A DNA stretch of 64,000 nucleotides from Flavobacteriales bacterium UBA7612 (GCA_002484335.1 DLJQ01000022.1:101988-165987); one strand, 5' to 3'. Shown: positions 38,005-48,187, counted from the stretch's first letter. The notes: generated by a model from the letters alone, not told the origin. A program made the numbers and translations.

Positions 38005-38880
38005 TTAAATTTTTATCTTATTTTTTAAAAATAATGTAATCCAAGTTCCAGCTACAAATGGAAATGTAAATACACCTCCGAAGATACTTAAAACATTAGA
38101 TTTTACAAGTAATATATCAATTATAACGGTAACTACAAGTCCTATAAATACCCAAAGACCATCTATTTTCTTTGGCCCTGCAAAAACAATTGCAGTTAAA
38201 ACCGCATTAAAACCAAATAATCCCATGTGTATTTGTTCTATTGGTTCTCCAAAAAAATCTGATATTTCGGCTCCAAATATTGAAGCTGCTAGACCATATA
38301 AAGCTGCAATTGGAGAAGAAATAAAAACTGCTATAAAAAATATAATTCCTGATATTGATCCACCCTGAAATATTACTTCTCCAAATCCATTTGTTGAAGT
38401 ACATAAATCATGTAATTCTAAAATTGATTCTGAATCTGTAGAAATTGCATTACTTACAATATTAAACTGGTGAATTATAAAAAATAATACCCAAGTAATA
38501 AGAATAAAAGGTAATGTAAAAACTGGAATATTCTTTTTAATAAAAAAATTTTGGATAATTGCGGCCAAAGCAGATCCTACTACTAACAATATCCATAATA
38601 TAAATGTTGATTGAAAAATGAATAATAATGCTACACCGACCAATGCTGCACTAAAACCATACAACCCTGCGTTTATATTTTTTTTATCAAATTTTAATAG
38701 TATTGCTGTTAATGTACCTACTGATGTCGCTACAAATGCTGCAATACCTCCCTCTATACTTCCTAAGAAAATTCCAATTAAAAATAGTAAACCTGTAACA
38801 CTATTTTCTTGTAACATAATTTGTCCAATCCCTTTTAAGACATTATCTACAAATGGAACTCTTGCTATAATTTTTTCCAT
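38005..38880 (-). CDS. urea transporter (UT family channel)
   Basis: A 291-residue membrane protein of about ten helices in two homologous halves, the UT/SLC14 arrangement. The repeated signatures NAGLYGFSAALVG and IHMGLFGFNAVLTAI line the urea-selective pore in characterised family members. It provides passive, rapid entry of urea to feed cytoplasmic urease. It lies 16 bp downstream of ureD in the urease operon. Confidence 0.9.
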   Translation of the reverse strand: MEKIIARVPFVDNVLKGIGQIMLQENSVTGLLFLIGIFLGSIEGGIAAFVATSVGTLTAILLKFDKKNINAGLYGFSAALVGVALLFIFQSTFILWILLVVGSALAAIIQNFFIKKNIPVFTLPFILITWVLFFIIHQFNIVSNAISTDSESILELHDLCTSTNGFGEVIFQGGSISGIIFFIAVFISSPIAALYGLAASIFGAEISDFFGEPIEQIHMGLFGFNAVLTAIVFAGPKKIDGLWVFIGLVVTVIIDILLVKSNVLSIFGGVFTFPFVAGTWITLFLKNKIKI

Positions 38881-38896
38881 GATTATTTAATAGTTA

Positions 38897-39679
38897 TTAC
38901 AATTCCCAAAGCAAATCTTGTGCTTCTAAGAAATATTTATACATTGCTTCTCCTCCTTGACTTAAAGACCTTATTATAAAACCATTATCATCTAATGCAG
39001 AAATTCCAACTTCTATATTTGTATGATTTTTAGAAATTTCAAATAAATTATTGACTAATTCATCTTTTTCTACATTTGTTTTTGTACTATAAAAAATTAA
39101 ACTTCCTTGGTGAGTATAATTTTCTAAAATACCAATACTTTCTATTGGAATAAGATCTGGTTGAATTAATATATTATCTTTTACAACCAATTTATTATGA
39201 TGATAAATCTCTGTAAGATTCTGAAAACATTTTAGCTTGAATACTTCTCCAGAATGCTTTCTACCACAAGTAATAATCTCACTAATTATAAGTTGACTTT
39301 GATCTCCAATACTTATTGAAGCTTTACTTTTAAAATTAGAATTTTCATGTGGAACTACAGGATGTGGCACATAAGTAAACGATGAATTATCATGAATATT
39401 AATCCTTAACTGTTGAGTTGCTTCATCGCCCATATTAAATAATCTTTGATAAGATTGAGATTGTAACTGTAAAGCTGCGTTATCCTCAACATCAATATTT
39501 AATACGTATTCATCTCCATCCAAAATACCTGGAGAAGAAGTCATAATCATTTGATAAAGCTTATTATCTGTTTTTCTTTGTGCTACAGATACAACACGAA
39601 AAGGTTTTCCTACGTATAAATTTTTTACGTAGGATTTGCCTTCTTTGTATCCTGCAACAATATCTAGTCTACATTCCAT
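38897..39679 (-). CDS. ureD: urease accessory protein UreD (UreH)
   Basis: A 260-residue protein with UreD family features: GKSYVKNLYVGKPFRVV near the N-terminus, MIMTSSPGILDGDEYVLNID, and TYVPHPVVPHENSNFKSKAS. UreD binds apo-urease and, with UreF and UreG, forms the complex through which nickel is inserted. The gene is separated from ureG by a single base and followed by the urea channel. Confidence 0.9.
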   Translation of the reverse strand: MECRLDIVAGYKEGKSYVKNLYVGKPFRVVSVAQRKTDNKLYQMIMTSSPGILDGDEYVLNIDVEDNAALQLQSQSYQRLFNMGDEATQQLRINIHDNSSFTYVPHPVVPHENSNFKSKASISIGDQSQLIISEIITCGRKHSGEVFKLKCFQNLTEIYHHNKLVVKDNILIQPDLIPIESIGILENYTHQGSLIFYSTKTNVEKDELVNNLFEISKNHTNIEVGISALDDNGFIIRSLSQGGEAMYKYFLEAQDLLWEL

Positions 39680-39680
39680 C

Positions 39681-40319
<639 letters not shown>

Positions 40320-40339
40320 TTTATTTATTTTAAAAAAAA

Positions 40340-41029
40340 TTATGACATATATAAACGAGAATATAATCTTTCGTGTTGCATACATCTTATGTCAAATGAT
40401 GTATTACATAGACCAACATAATCTCTATTTAATTCTATTGTTTCTTCTGCTGTTTTTTCAATCAATTGGTATAAATCAAATAATATATCTTGACCATCCA
40501 ATTGACCTAGAGGCACTAATTTTACTGCATTTGTTACAATTCCTGATACGGAAGTATAATAAAATGAAAATAATGTTTCAAAAAGTGGAATATTTAATAA
40601 GCTAGCATATATTCCATAAACAATTGCATAATTTGAATTAGCTTCGTTTTGTTTTACTTTCAGTTCAAATTCTTTTACCAAATCTGAATCAACTCTACGT
40701 TTAAAAATTTTGATTAAACGTAAACCTAATTTTCTACTAGCTTGTCTTATTTCTTTAGGAGCTTTTAGTGCAGAACACTCTTCATCTAATTTCAAAATTT
40801 CACTCAAATCATTATTCTGCGTTGCTTCATAAGCAAGCTTTACAAAAACTCCATCATTGTATTTTAAATTGTACTGTACCATATTTTCTACAAATTCTTG
40901 CGCTGTTTTTTTATCATGCACAATTTTATTTTGTATATATGTTTCTAGACCATTTGAATGAGTATAAGCACCAATAGGTAATGTAGGATCAGATAAATGC
41001 AATAAACTTGCTAAAAAATCTTGTTTCAT
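40340..41029 (-). CDS. ureF: urease accessory protein UreF
   Basis: A 229-residue all-helical protein with the family's N-terminal signature (LLHLSDPTLPIGAYTHSNGL) and C-terminal block (VTNAVKLVPLGQLDGQDILF). UreF bridges UreD and UreG in the nickel insertion complex. The start lies 2 bp past the ureE stop. Confidence 0.93.
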   Translation of the reverse strand: MKQDFLASLLHLSDPTLPIGAYTHSNGLETYIQNKIVHDKKTAQEFVENMVQYNLKYNDGVFVKLAYEATQNNDLSEILKLDEECSALKAPKEIRQASRKLGLRLIKIFKRRVDSDLVKEFELKVKQNEANSNYAIVYGIYASLLNIPLFETLFSFYYTSVSGIVTNAVKLVPLGQLDGQDILFDLYQLIEKTAEETIELNRDYVGLCNTSFDIRCMQHERLYSRLYMS

Positions 41030-41031
41030 AA

Positions 41032-41544
41032 TTAATCTTCTTTAGATAATTTTATTTTCAAACCTTTTGTGGATAATGATGTTCCTATTTTGCTTTCTTT
41101 GTGATGATCTACGTTAGCATTGAGTAAATTAAGAAGTTTTTCTTCTTTTACAATAGGATTAAAACCATTAGATTTCAGCCAATTATAAATTGTTAATTCA
41201 AAAGGCATAAGTAATATTTCATCTTGAAAATAAAGAGGTAAATGTTTGTTTCCTATATCATGACAAACAGCACTCATCTCTATAGTTGATTGAGGAGTAA
41301 GAATAATAGATTTTGTAGGTAAAACATTTACAACAATTGCTAATTCATTATCAATAAAAAGAATATCACCATCTAAAATGCGCTGTTTCTCTTTTAAAAA
41401 TTTTATAGCAATATCTTTACCTGCTCTAGTTTTCTTTCTTTGAATTCTACGAAAAGTCTCGTACCATTCTAAATCAAGAAAATCAATTATTTTATCTTCA
41501 ATTTGATTTTGACGAATATTTCCTATGGCTTCATGAATTATCAT
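41032..41544 (-). CDS. ureE: urease nickel metallochaperone UreE
   Basis: A 170-residue UreE: an N-terminal peptide-binding domain and a C-terminal metal domain with GNKHLPLYFQ carrying the conserved interfacial His. The C-terminal tail is not His-rich (only VDHHKES). UreE carries Ni2+ to UreG. The gene overlaps the outer-membrane protein gene upstream by 4 bases (ATGA), showing translational coupling. A second, distinct UreE is encoded at 53937. Confidence 0.92.
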   Translation of the reverse strand: MIIHEAIGNIRQNQIEDKIIDFLDLEWYETFRRIQRKKTRAGKDIAIKFLKEKQRILDGDILFIDNELAIVVNVLPTKSIILTPQSTIEMSAVCHDIGNKHLPLYFQDEILLMPFELTIYNWLKSNGFNPIVKEEKLLNLLNANVDHHKESKIGTSLSTKGLKIKLSKED

Positions 41545-42182
41545 GACTTTTTATTTTTTCTTCTAAAATCAAAGTTTTTAGAAATTCCAACGCCGAAAGT
41601 TGATCCACTTACACCTGCAACATAACTTTTTGACCAACCATCTTTAGCTTTAGTTTGTAATGTAGAAAGTTCAGCAAATTTGAATTTTAATGCCCATCCA
41701 CTTCCTACAACGATTCCAATCATTGGATATGCTCTTAAACGAAATCCATTGAAGTTTTCCATTGATCCATCAATAGTAGATTGTTGTTGTCCCCATACAA
41801 AATGTGCATCAACCTGAGCTATTAAATAAAAGTATTTTCCTATTTGTACTGAAGGACTATACCATAAACCAGCTTCATTTTGTTTACTAATCACATTCTT
41901 ATTCAATTTATCTTGAGAATATGCATAATTAACCCCTATAAGATCATTGTTATTTATCCAATATCCAGCTCCAATTGGAGAACTTGATACTGCACTACCA
42001 CTACTAGTTGGTGTTGAGCTTTTTGAATAATCAAAAGAACCATATAACATAAATTGTCCTTTTGGACCATCATCACTATCTTTTAATCTTAAACCTCCCA
42101 TTGTTTGACCATACATCTTACCAGATATTACAAACATTCCTGTGAATGCCAAAGAGATCAATACTTTATTTAAATTTTTCAT
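41541..42182 (-). CDS. outer-membrane beta-barrel protein within the urease operon
   Basis: A 213-residue exported protein with a signal peptide (LISLAFTGMFVISGKMYGQ) and alternating beta-strands typical of an 8-stranded outer-membrane barrel (GQFMLYGSFDYSKS, PIGAGYWINNNDLIGVNYAY, FGVGISKNFDF). It is inserted between ureC and ureE and overlaps ureE by 4 bases. This suggests an outer-membrane function tied to urease, such as a urea or nickel pore; that is inference. A weak CTCAG/CTGAG hairpin lies in the 78-bp gap after ureC. Confidence 0.7.
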   Translation of the reverse strand: MKNLNKVLISLAFTGMFVISGKMYGQTMGGLRLKDSDDGPKGQFMLYGSFDYSKSSTPTSSGSAVSSSPIGAGYWINNNDLIGVNYAYSQDKLNKNVISKQNEAGLWYSPSVQIGKYFYLIAQVDAHFVWGQQQSTIDGSMENFNGFRLRAYPMIGIVVGSGWALKFKFAELSTLQTKAKDGWSKSYVAGVSGSTFGVGISKNFDFRRKNKKS

Positions 42183-42260
42183 TTTATATTGAGAAATATT
42201 ATTTTTAATAATTAATTTTTTTAAATAAGACTCAGACTAACCTGAGCCTTATAAATACTA

Positions 42261-43982
42261 TTAAAATAAATAATACAACTGTGTTAAAGGTAATTTATCA
42301 GCTGGTTCACATGTTACATATTCACCATCTACTGTTACTTTATAATTTTCTGGATTTACTTCAATTAACGGAGTTTTATCATTGTGTATTAAGTCTTTTT
42401 TACCAATGTTTCTACAGTTTTTAACTGGAAGAACCATTTTTTCTAAATTATAACTTGCTATAGTTCCATTATCAATAGAAATTTGAGATACGAAGTTTGC
42501 ACAAATTCCGAATTTAGCTTTTCCATGGGCACCAAACATATTTCTATAAACGATAGGCTGTGGAGTTGGAATTGAAGCATTAGGATCACCCATTTTAGCT
42601 GCGATTACAAAACCTCCTTTTACTATCATTTCTGGTTTAACACCAAATAATGATGGTTTCCAAATTACTAAATCTGCTAATTTACCTGGCTCGATTGAAC
42701 CTACGTACTCAGAAATACCATGAGCTATAGCTGGGTTGATAGTATATTTAGCAACATATCTTTTTGCACGGTAATTGTCGCTTTCTGTACCTTCATCCTC
42801 TGCTAATAAACCTCTTTGGTCTTTCATTTTACTTGCAGTTTGCCAAGTTCTAGTAATAACTTCACCTGGTCTACCCATTGCTTGAGAATCTGAACTCATA
42901 ATACTGAATACTCCCATATCGTGTAAAATATCTTCAGCTGCAATAGTTTCTGGACGAATACGAGAATCTGCAAAAGCTACATCTTCTGGAATATTTTTAC
43001 TTAAGTGGTGACATACCATTAACATATCTAAATGCTCATCAATTGTATTCACTGTATAAGGACGAGTTGGATTTGTAGATGCTGGTAAAACATTAGGATA
43101 CATTGCGGCTTTGATAATATCTGGAGCATGTCCTCCTCCTGCTCCTTCTGTATGGAAAGTATGGATTACACGACCATCAATAGCTTTCATTGTATCTTCT
43201 AAAAAACCTCCTTCATTTAATGTATCTGTGTGGATAGCTACTTGTACATCATATTTATCAGCAACCTTTAAAGCTGTATCAATTGTTGCTGGAGTTGCCC
43301 CCCAATCTTCGTGGATTTTTACACCTAATGCACCAGCTTCCACTTGTTCTATAATTGGCTCTTCTGCAGAACAGTTTCCTTTACCAAAAAAACCTAAGTT
43401 CATTGGATATTCTTCTGCTGCTTCTAACATTTTTTGCATATTCCAAGAACCTGGAGTAACAGTTGTAGCATTAGTTCCATCATTTGGTCCTGTACCTCCT
43501 CCAATCATAGTTGTAATACCACTATATAATGAAGTTTCTATTTGTTGCGGACAAATGTAATGAATGTGAGTATCTATACCTCCCGCAGTTACTATGTAAC
43601 CTTTACCACCGTGAACCTCTGTTGATGCACCGATAATCATATTTGGTGAAACACCATCCATAGTATCTGGATTACCTGCTTTACCAATGCCTACAATTTT
43701 ACCATCTTTAATACCAATATCTGCTTTTACAATTCCCCAATGGTCAATAATAACTGCACCTGTAATACAAAGATCAAGAACTCCTTCATTACGTTTTGCT
43801 GTAACGTTTTGCCCCATTCCATCACGTACTGTTTTTCCTCCGCCAAAAACAGCTTCGTCTCCATAATGTGTAAAATCTTTTTCTATTTCTATAATTATTT
43901 CAGTATCTCCTAATCTGATTTTATCTCCAGCTGTAGGTCCCAAAATATTAGCGTATTGTTTTCTATCTACTTTTAAGCTCAT
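42261..43982 (-). CDS. ureC: urease alpha subunit UreC
   Basis: The 573-residue catalytic subunit, which hydrolyses urea to ammonia and carbamate. All active-site residues are present: nickel ligands H139 and H141, the Lys222 that is carbamylated to bridge the two Ni2+ ions, H251, H277 and D365, and the flap C324-H325. These sit at a constant offset of 5 from the Klebsiella numbering, so the enzyme looks fully competent. It is 2 bp downstream of ureB. Confidence 0.97.
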   Translation of the reverse strand: MSLKVDRKQYANILGPTAGDKIRLGDTEIIIEIEKDFTHYGDEAVFGGGKTVRDGMGQNVTAKRNEGVLDLCITGAVIIDHWGIVKADIGIKDGKIVGIGKAGNPDTMDGVSPNMIIGASTEVHGGKGYIVTAGGIDTHIHYICPQQIETSLYSGITTMIGGGTGPNDGTNATTVTPGSWNMQKMLEAAEEYPMNLGFFGKGNCSAEEPIIEQVEAGALGVKIHEDWGATPATIDTALKVADKYDVQVAIHTDTLNEGGFLEDTMKAIDGRVIHTFHTEGAGGGHAPDIIKAAMYPNVLPASTNPTRPYTVNTIDEHLDMLMVCHHLSKNIPEDVAFADSRIRPETIAAEDILHDMGVFSIMSSDSQAMGRPGEVITRTWQTASKMKDQRGLLAEDEGTESDNYRAKRYVAKYTINPAIAHGISEYVGSIEPGKLADLVIWKPSLFGVKPEMIVKGGFVIAAKMGDPNASIPTPQPIVYRNMFGAHGKAKFGICANFVSQISIDNGTIASYNLEKMVLPVKNCRNIGKKDLIHNDKTPLIEVNPENYKVTVDGEYVTCEPADKLPLTQLYYLF

Positions 43983-43984
43983 GA

Positions 43985-44353
43985 TTAATTATTTTTAAAG
44001 TTTAACTCTTCAACTTTAGCAAGACTTGCTTTTTTCTGATCTTCAGAATCTGTTTGTCCGTCAACAAGATTATTAAATCCCATTGCTTTTTTAGTTCCTC
44101 CAATTTCTACTAACTCTACCTCTTTTTCCTCTCCTGGTTCAAAGCGTACAGCTGTACTTGCAACAATATTTAATCTCATACCAAAAGCTTGTTCTCTATC
44201 AAAACTCATTGCTTTATTCACTTCAAAAAAGTGAAAATGAGATCCTACTTGAATAGGTCTATCTCCTGTATTGATTACATTTAATTTTATTGTTTTGCGT
44301 CCTTCGTTACAAACAATTATTCCTTCTTTTACAAAAATTTCTCCTGGTTTCAT
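43985..44353 (-). CDS. ureB: urease beta subunit UreB
   Basis: A 122-residue structural subunit with the family core GDRPIQVGSHFHFFEVNKAM, FGMRLNIVASTAVRFEPGEE and GGTKKAMGFNNLVDG. Here the gamma and beta subunits are separate genes, unlike the fused UreA of Helicobacter. It lies 16 bp after ureA. Confidence 0.95.
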   Translation of the reverse strand: MKPGEIFVKEGIIVCNEGRKTIKLNVINTGDRPIQVGSHFHFFEVNKAMSFDREQAFGMRLNIVASTAVRFEPGEEKEVELVEIGGTKKAMGFNNLVDGQTDSEDQKKASLAKVEELNFKNN

Positions 44354-44369
44354 TTTCTTTTTTTTAGAA

Positions 44370-44672
44370 TTAGCGAATAGGATTATGAACAGTTACTAAT
44401 TTAGTTCCATCAGGAAATGTAGCTTCAATTTGTACATCATGTATCATTTCTGCTACTCCTGGCATTACATCATCTACAGTTAGTAAATTTGCTCCTTCTT
44501 GCATTAAGTCAGCTACTCTTTTACCATCTCTAGCTCCTTCTAATAAGAAATGACTAATTAAAGCAATTGACTCTGGATAATTTAATTTTACCCCTCTTGC
44601 TTTTCTCTTCAAAGCAAGTTCTCCAGCTGTATGTAACATCAGCTTTTCTATCTCACGCGGTGTTAAATGCAT
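44370..44672 (-). CDS. ureA: urease gamma subunit UreA
   Basis: A 100-residue subunit with the full signature: MHLTPREIEKLMLHTAGELA, ARGVKLNYPESIALISHFLL, VMPGVAEMIHDVQIEATFPD and GTKLVTVHNPI. It is the first structural urease gene. It is preceded by a 133-bp spacer after a small exported-protein gene that carries two inverted repeats, so urease mRNA may be regulated within this leader. Confidence 0.96.
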   Translation of the reverse strand: MHLTPREIEKLMLHTAGELALKRKARGVKLNYPESIALISHFLLEGARDGKRVADLMQEGANLLTVDDVMPGVAEMIHDVQIEATFPDGTKLVTVHNPIR

Positions 44673-44707
44673 TTTGTATTTTTTAAAAATTAGATATTAT
44701 TGACCTG

Positions 44708-44728
44708 CACTCAATGATATAATGAGTG
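44708..44728. promoter_or_regulatory. inverted repeat in the ureA leader
   Basis: CACTCA and TGAGTG form a perfect 6-bp inverted repeat around a 9-base A/T centre, 36 bp upstream of the ureA ATG. It could be an operator or an RNA hairpin near the ribosome site. It matches no regulator consensus I know. Confidence 0.35.
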
Positions 44729-44777
44729 TGTGTGTATTTTTTCAATAAATATTTATAGAAGTATTTGATTAAAGTAT

Positions 44778-44802
44778 AACCTTGAATGAAGTCACCAAGG
44801 TT
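44778..44802. promoter_or_regulatory. hairpin between the small gene and ureA
   Basis: AACCTTG/CAAGGTT, a 7-bp perfect stem with an 11-nt loop, sits directly after the small gene's stop codon. It lacks a T-run on the minus strand, so it is more likely an mRNA processing or stability element or an attenuator than a full terminator. Confidence 0.4.
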
Positions 44803-44805
44803 CTT

Positions 44806-45159
44806 TTATATATAATCAATTTGAAGCGAATGAAATAATATGTATTTTGGTAAAGTTTTACCAAAATATATTTTTTCTATAAATGAAAATAATTGTAACG
44901 GTTTTTGATAAAAATAAGTATTCAAAAACACTGCAAAAAAATTAAGATCGAAAGGAGTAAATTCAATATCAGATTTACTTTCATCTATAGATAATAAATT
45001 AAAATTATCTATTTGTAAGTGAGATTTTGTTCCTTTATCAATTTTTTCTTGATGACTTCCATATACTTCTAATGCATTTCTCTTAGCAGAAACACTAGAA
45101 ATATTTACTACAATTGCAGTAAATATTATTGTTAAAAATATATAGATTACCTTTTTCAT
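44806..45159 (-). CDS. small exported protein heading the urease operon
   Basis: A 117-residue protein with an N-terminal signal or anchor (VIYIFLTIIFTAIVVNISSV) and no recognised domain; the C-terminal half is hydrophobic and aromatic and ends FHSLQIDYI. Size, plan and, above all, the upstream leader match the small gene at 55590 that heads the hypA-hypB operon. It resembles the small proteins beside the zinc-type receptor only in general layout. A role in nickel-operon regulation or periplasmic metal handling is possible but unproven. Confidence 0.55.
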   Translation of the reverse strand: MKKVIYIFLTIIFTAIVVNISSVSAKRNALEVYGSHQEKIDKGTKSHLQIDNFNLLSIDESKSDIEFTPFDLNFFAVFLNTYFYQKPLQLFSFIEKIYFGKTLPKYILFHSLQIDYI

Positions 45160-45169
45160 TTCTAATGTA

Positions 45170-45236
45170 AATGTAATTCCTTTTGAAAATAGAATTATTA
45201 TTTAAAAAATAAGATAAGTGTTCAAAAACGTGACAA
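45170..45236 (-). promoter_or_regulatory. conserved leader/promoter of the urease-side operon
   Basis: The minus-strand block starts TTGTCACGTTTTTGAACA and continues CTTAT(…)TTTTTTAAATAATAATT. It matches the block at 55944-55990 nearly base for base, and both begin exactly 77 nt before their ATG. It probably contains a shared promoter or regulator-binding site. The key element TGTCACGTTTT lies at 45225-45235. Confidence 0.6.
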
Positions 45237-45325
45237 TTTATTCTATTAAAAACTTCATTTTGATTAATTCTTATTAAATAAATAATGAATGGTTTATCTC
45301 CTATTTTACAATCAAGTTATATCTT

Positions 45326-47737
45326 TTAAAAAGAATAGCTTAAATTAGCTGAATAACCTACAGATGATCCAGGAAATATTCTTGTATAATCAATTCCTCC
45401 AATAAAATAGTACTTATTAAAAACATTTGTACACTGTAAAGTGAGTGTAAAAGAATTTAATTGATAATACAGTGCTGTATTTACGAGTGTATAATCTGGT
45501 AAGAACCCCCATAAATAATCTCCTTCAGCATTTTGTCCAACTGTATTTTCCATTCTTCGTCTACTAACATAAGATGCACCTAAACCAAAACCAAAACCTT
45601 TAAAACTTGAATGCAAAATGGAATACTTCAACCATACATTTGCCATATTTTTAGGGGCATTTGCCAAGGGCAATCCAACTTCTGATGCTATTGAAGAAGC
45701 TTGAACTTTAGTAGCTGTAAAACTATAATTCAATGTCATTTGTAAATTCTTAATTAATTGACCACGTAAATCAAATTCAAAACCTTTTGAATTTACTTTT
45801 CCTGATTGACGATAGACAACATAACCATCATCTGATAATTGACCTGTTGCAACCATCATATTATTTCTTTCAATATTGAATAAAGCTAAATTTATCTGTA
45901 ACTTATTGTTAAAAAAATCTGATTTTATTCCTGTTTCTATTTGGTAGCTATTTTCTGATTTAAAAGGTTGATCTGATCCATATTTTTTATAATTAACAAC
46001 ATAATCTGCTGCGATTGGTACATAACCTTGAGAATAATTAGCAAAATAATTAAAAGTAGAACTCAATTTGTATGTTAATCCTACTCGTGGCAAAAATTTA
46101 TTTTGTATCGCTGTATATGGTGTTGTCGCATCTAAACTTCTTGATAAATAATGTTCATAACGTAAACCAAATAACATTTCTAAACGATGATATTTTATTT
46201 GATCGTTGATATAAATACCTGTTGTTTTATAAGAACTTATAGTAGAAAGAGAACTTTGTTTTAACCATACATAAGAAGATAAATCTTTGCTTCCATAAAC
46301 AGGATTATTCAAATCAAAGGTTAACGGAACTGTTTTTCCATCCACTATTTTACTTCTTGCTTGCTTTTGTTGATTGTCCGAATCTGGCTTATATTGGGCA
46401 TAATCAACACCAAAAATAATATTCTGTTTTAGATCTCGCTTACCAATTTTATAATTAAAATAAGAAACAGCGTTATCTGTGTAATACTTACCTTGTCGAG
46501 ATAAAAATTCTATTGTAAGAATTGTATTATTAGATGAATCACCAAAACCATTATATAGTCTATGCTCATTCAAATCTTCTTGATAAATTGATTTAGAATA
46601 TTTTGCAGTTAAAGTCAAATTATCTAAAATTTTCTGTTCTAAACTCGCTCGATAATTAAATGTTTGTGTTTTAAAAAAATCTGATGGTTGAGATAAAGTT
46701 AATGAACTATTGCTTGCAAATAAATCATTTTTGTTTGCTAACATTCCTCTATCCAAAAGACCATTAAACTTATCATAAGTAAAATCTACATCTATTTGTG
46801 TTCCTTTTCTTGGTTTAAATGTAAGAGAAGGTGCAACAGTATATAATTTTTGATTTCCAGAATTATATCTAAACGGTTTAGCTGTTAAATAACCCGCATT
46901 AAATCTATAAAACAATTTATTGTTTATTGGTCCTCCTACATCTATTGTCGGTTCAAAACTTCCTGATGATACACCAGCTTGAACACTAAATTTTTCTAAT
47001 GGTCGTTTTGTAACCAAATTTATTGTTCCGCCTGGATTTGTATCACCAAAAAGAATCCCTCCAGAACCTTTTATAATCTCAATTCTTTCAAGATTTATTG
47101 TTAATGGCGAATTAAAATAACTTGTTCCATAGCCAAAACCAGAACGCATTCCATCAACCAATCGTAATCCTGTATATCCACTACTAAAACCTCTTATCGT
47201 ATAATCATCATACGATGATGCTTGGTTAACACCCACCATATCATGGATCAAATCAGAAACTCTTACCGATTGTATATCTGACATTTGATTTTGATTAACA
47301 ATACTTATAGTTTGTGGAATATCTTTCAACTTTCCATTTAATTTACCACTAAGACCTAAATCATTTTGAGTGTAAAAATTTTCAGCAGTAGAATTGACTA
47401 CTTCTTGATTTACTTCTTTTTCTTTAAAATGTATTTTCATTCCAAAATTTTCATTCCAATTTTCATCTGTCACCAGAATAATACGCTTTTCTTCTTTATC
47501 TTGTACAATCAAAGAAATAGGAAATTTAATCGCTTGGTTAAATTTAAAATTCCCATTTGCATCAGTACAAACTGTATCATTCTGATTTTTAATATAAACA
47601 ATTGTATTTGCAACAGCTTTGTTATCTTCGCTAGAAACTTTACCGAATGATATATGCTTTTCTTGAGCAGTAATTTTTGTCACAGAGGTTATAGAAAAAC
47701 AAAAAAATATTGTTTTCAATAAACTTAAAGATTTCAT
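45326..47737 (-). CDS. TonB-dependent receptor (siderophore type), probably nickel chelate
   Basis: An 803-residue outer-membrane receptor with a signal peptide (ending KITAQ), a carboxypeptidase-like N-terminal domain, a plug (DIPQTISIVNQNQMSD; IRGFSSGYTGLRLVDGMRSG; GSGGILFGDTNPGGTINLVT) and a barrel ending in SYSF. The plug is of the ferrichrome/siderophore receptor family. Because it sits between a nickel importer/hyp cluster and urease, a nickel-chelate substrate is inferred, like Helicobacter FrpB4. It is a tandem duplicate of the receptor at 48188, nearly identical over about residues 500-750. Confidence 0.85.
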   Translation of the reverse strand: MKSLSLLKTIFFCFSITSVTKITAQEKHISFGKVSSEDNKAVANTIVYIKNQNDTVCTDANGNFKFNQAIKFPISLIVQDKEEKRIILVTDENWNENFGMKIHFKEKEVNQEVVNSTAENFYTQNDLGLSGKLNGKLKDIPQTISIVNQNQMSDIQSVRVSDLIHDMVGVNQASSYDDYTIRGFSSGYTGLRLVDGMRSGFGYGTSYFNSPLTINLERIEIIKGSGGILFGDTNPGGTINLVTKRPLEKFSVQAGVSSGSFEPTIDVGGPINNKLFYRFNAGYLTAKPFRYNSGNQKLYTVAPSLTFKPRKGTQIDVDFTYDKFNGLLDRGMLANKNDLFASNSSLTLSQPSDFFKTQTFNYRASLEQKILDNLTLTAKYSKSIYQEDLNEHRLYNGFGDSSNNTILTIEFLSRQGKYYTDNAVSYFNYKIGKRDLKQNIIFGVDYAQYKPDSDNQQKQARSKIVDGKTVPLTFDLNNPVYGSKDLSSYVWLKQSSLSTISSYKTTGIYINDQIKYHRLEMLFGLRYEHYLSRSLDATTPYTAIQNKFLPRVGLTYKLSSTFNYFANYSQGYVPIAADYVVNYKKYGSDQPFKSENSYQIETGIKSDFFNNKLQINLALFNIERNNMMVATGQLSDDGYVVYRQSGKVNSKGFEFDLRGQLIKNLQMTLNYSFTATKVQASSIASEVGLPLANAPKNMANVWLKYSILHSSFKGFGFGLGASYVSRRRMENTVGQNAEGDYLWGFLPDYTLVNTALYYQLNSFTLTLQCTNVFNKYYFIGGIDYTRIFPGSSVGYSANLSYSF

Positions 47738-48187
47738 TATTAGTATTTTTTATTTTACCGTTATTTTCTTTTGCTTGTTATTAGAAGTTATTTTCTAGGT
47801 TAATTAATTTTTATCGTATTGATGAAATAAGGCAATAGTCCTCTGACCTGATGAATTTCAACAGGTATATTTTTTTATCTTTAGAAAGAATTATATTATT
47901 CTAAATCAATATCATTCAATGTTTTTATAATTAAAATGAAAGATTAATTTTTAGTAGTTATATTTTTATTTATTAAAGTTGTTTTTTGGGCAATCCCTTT
48001 GGGCGTGCTTTTCGCTATATCTTTTTTGATTGGTCATTTCGACTTGGTAATTAAGCGGAGTAGAAATGCAATGACCAATCTAAAAAGGATGCCACTGCAA
48101 TCACTATTGAAAATGAATGATATATTAAAAATAAGTGTTAGACATAATTCAAAAAATAGTTTTAAAACATTAAAGAATATTTTTATT
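47738..48187. other. intergenic region between the two receptors
   Basis: This 450-bp region has no credible gene. It holds repeat copy B (47986-48109) and a hairpin with ACCTG/CAGGT arms at 47846-47866 followed by a T-run on the plus strand. The promoter of the downstream receptor (minus strand) may lie near 47740-47840, but no clear box is seen. Confidence 0.5.
47986..48109. repeat. intergenic repeat, copy B (inverted relative to copy A)
   Basis: A 124-bp block whose two ends (GGCAATCCCTTT and CCACTGCAATCACTATTG) are the reverse complement of the ends of 23904-23995. Its centre differs and forms its own inverted repeat, ATTGGTCATT paired with AATGACCAAT. The outer parts are conserved while the loop is replaced. 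Confidence 0.65.

Noticed and set aside
43111..43560. A 149-codon plus-strand frame inside ureC
   Set aside because: Antisense to an intact ureC with all catalytic residues; no homology pattern of its own.
48085..48105. GCCACTG resembling the B12 box of a cobalamin riboswitch near a TonB receptor
   Set aside because: It is part of the repeat whose other copy reads differently at this place, and no other riboswitch features surround it.
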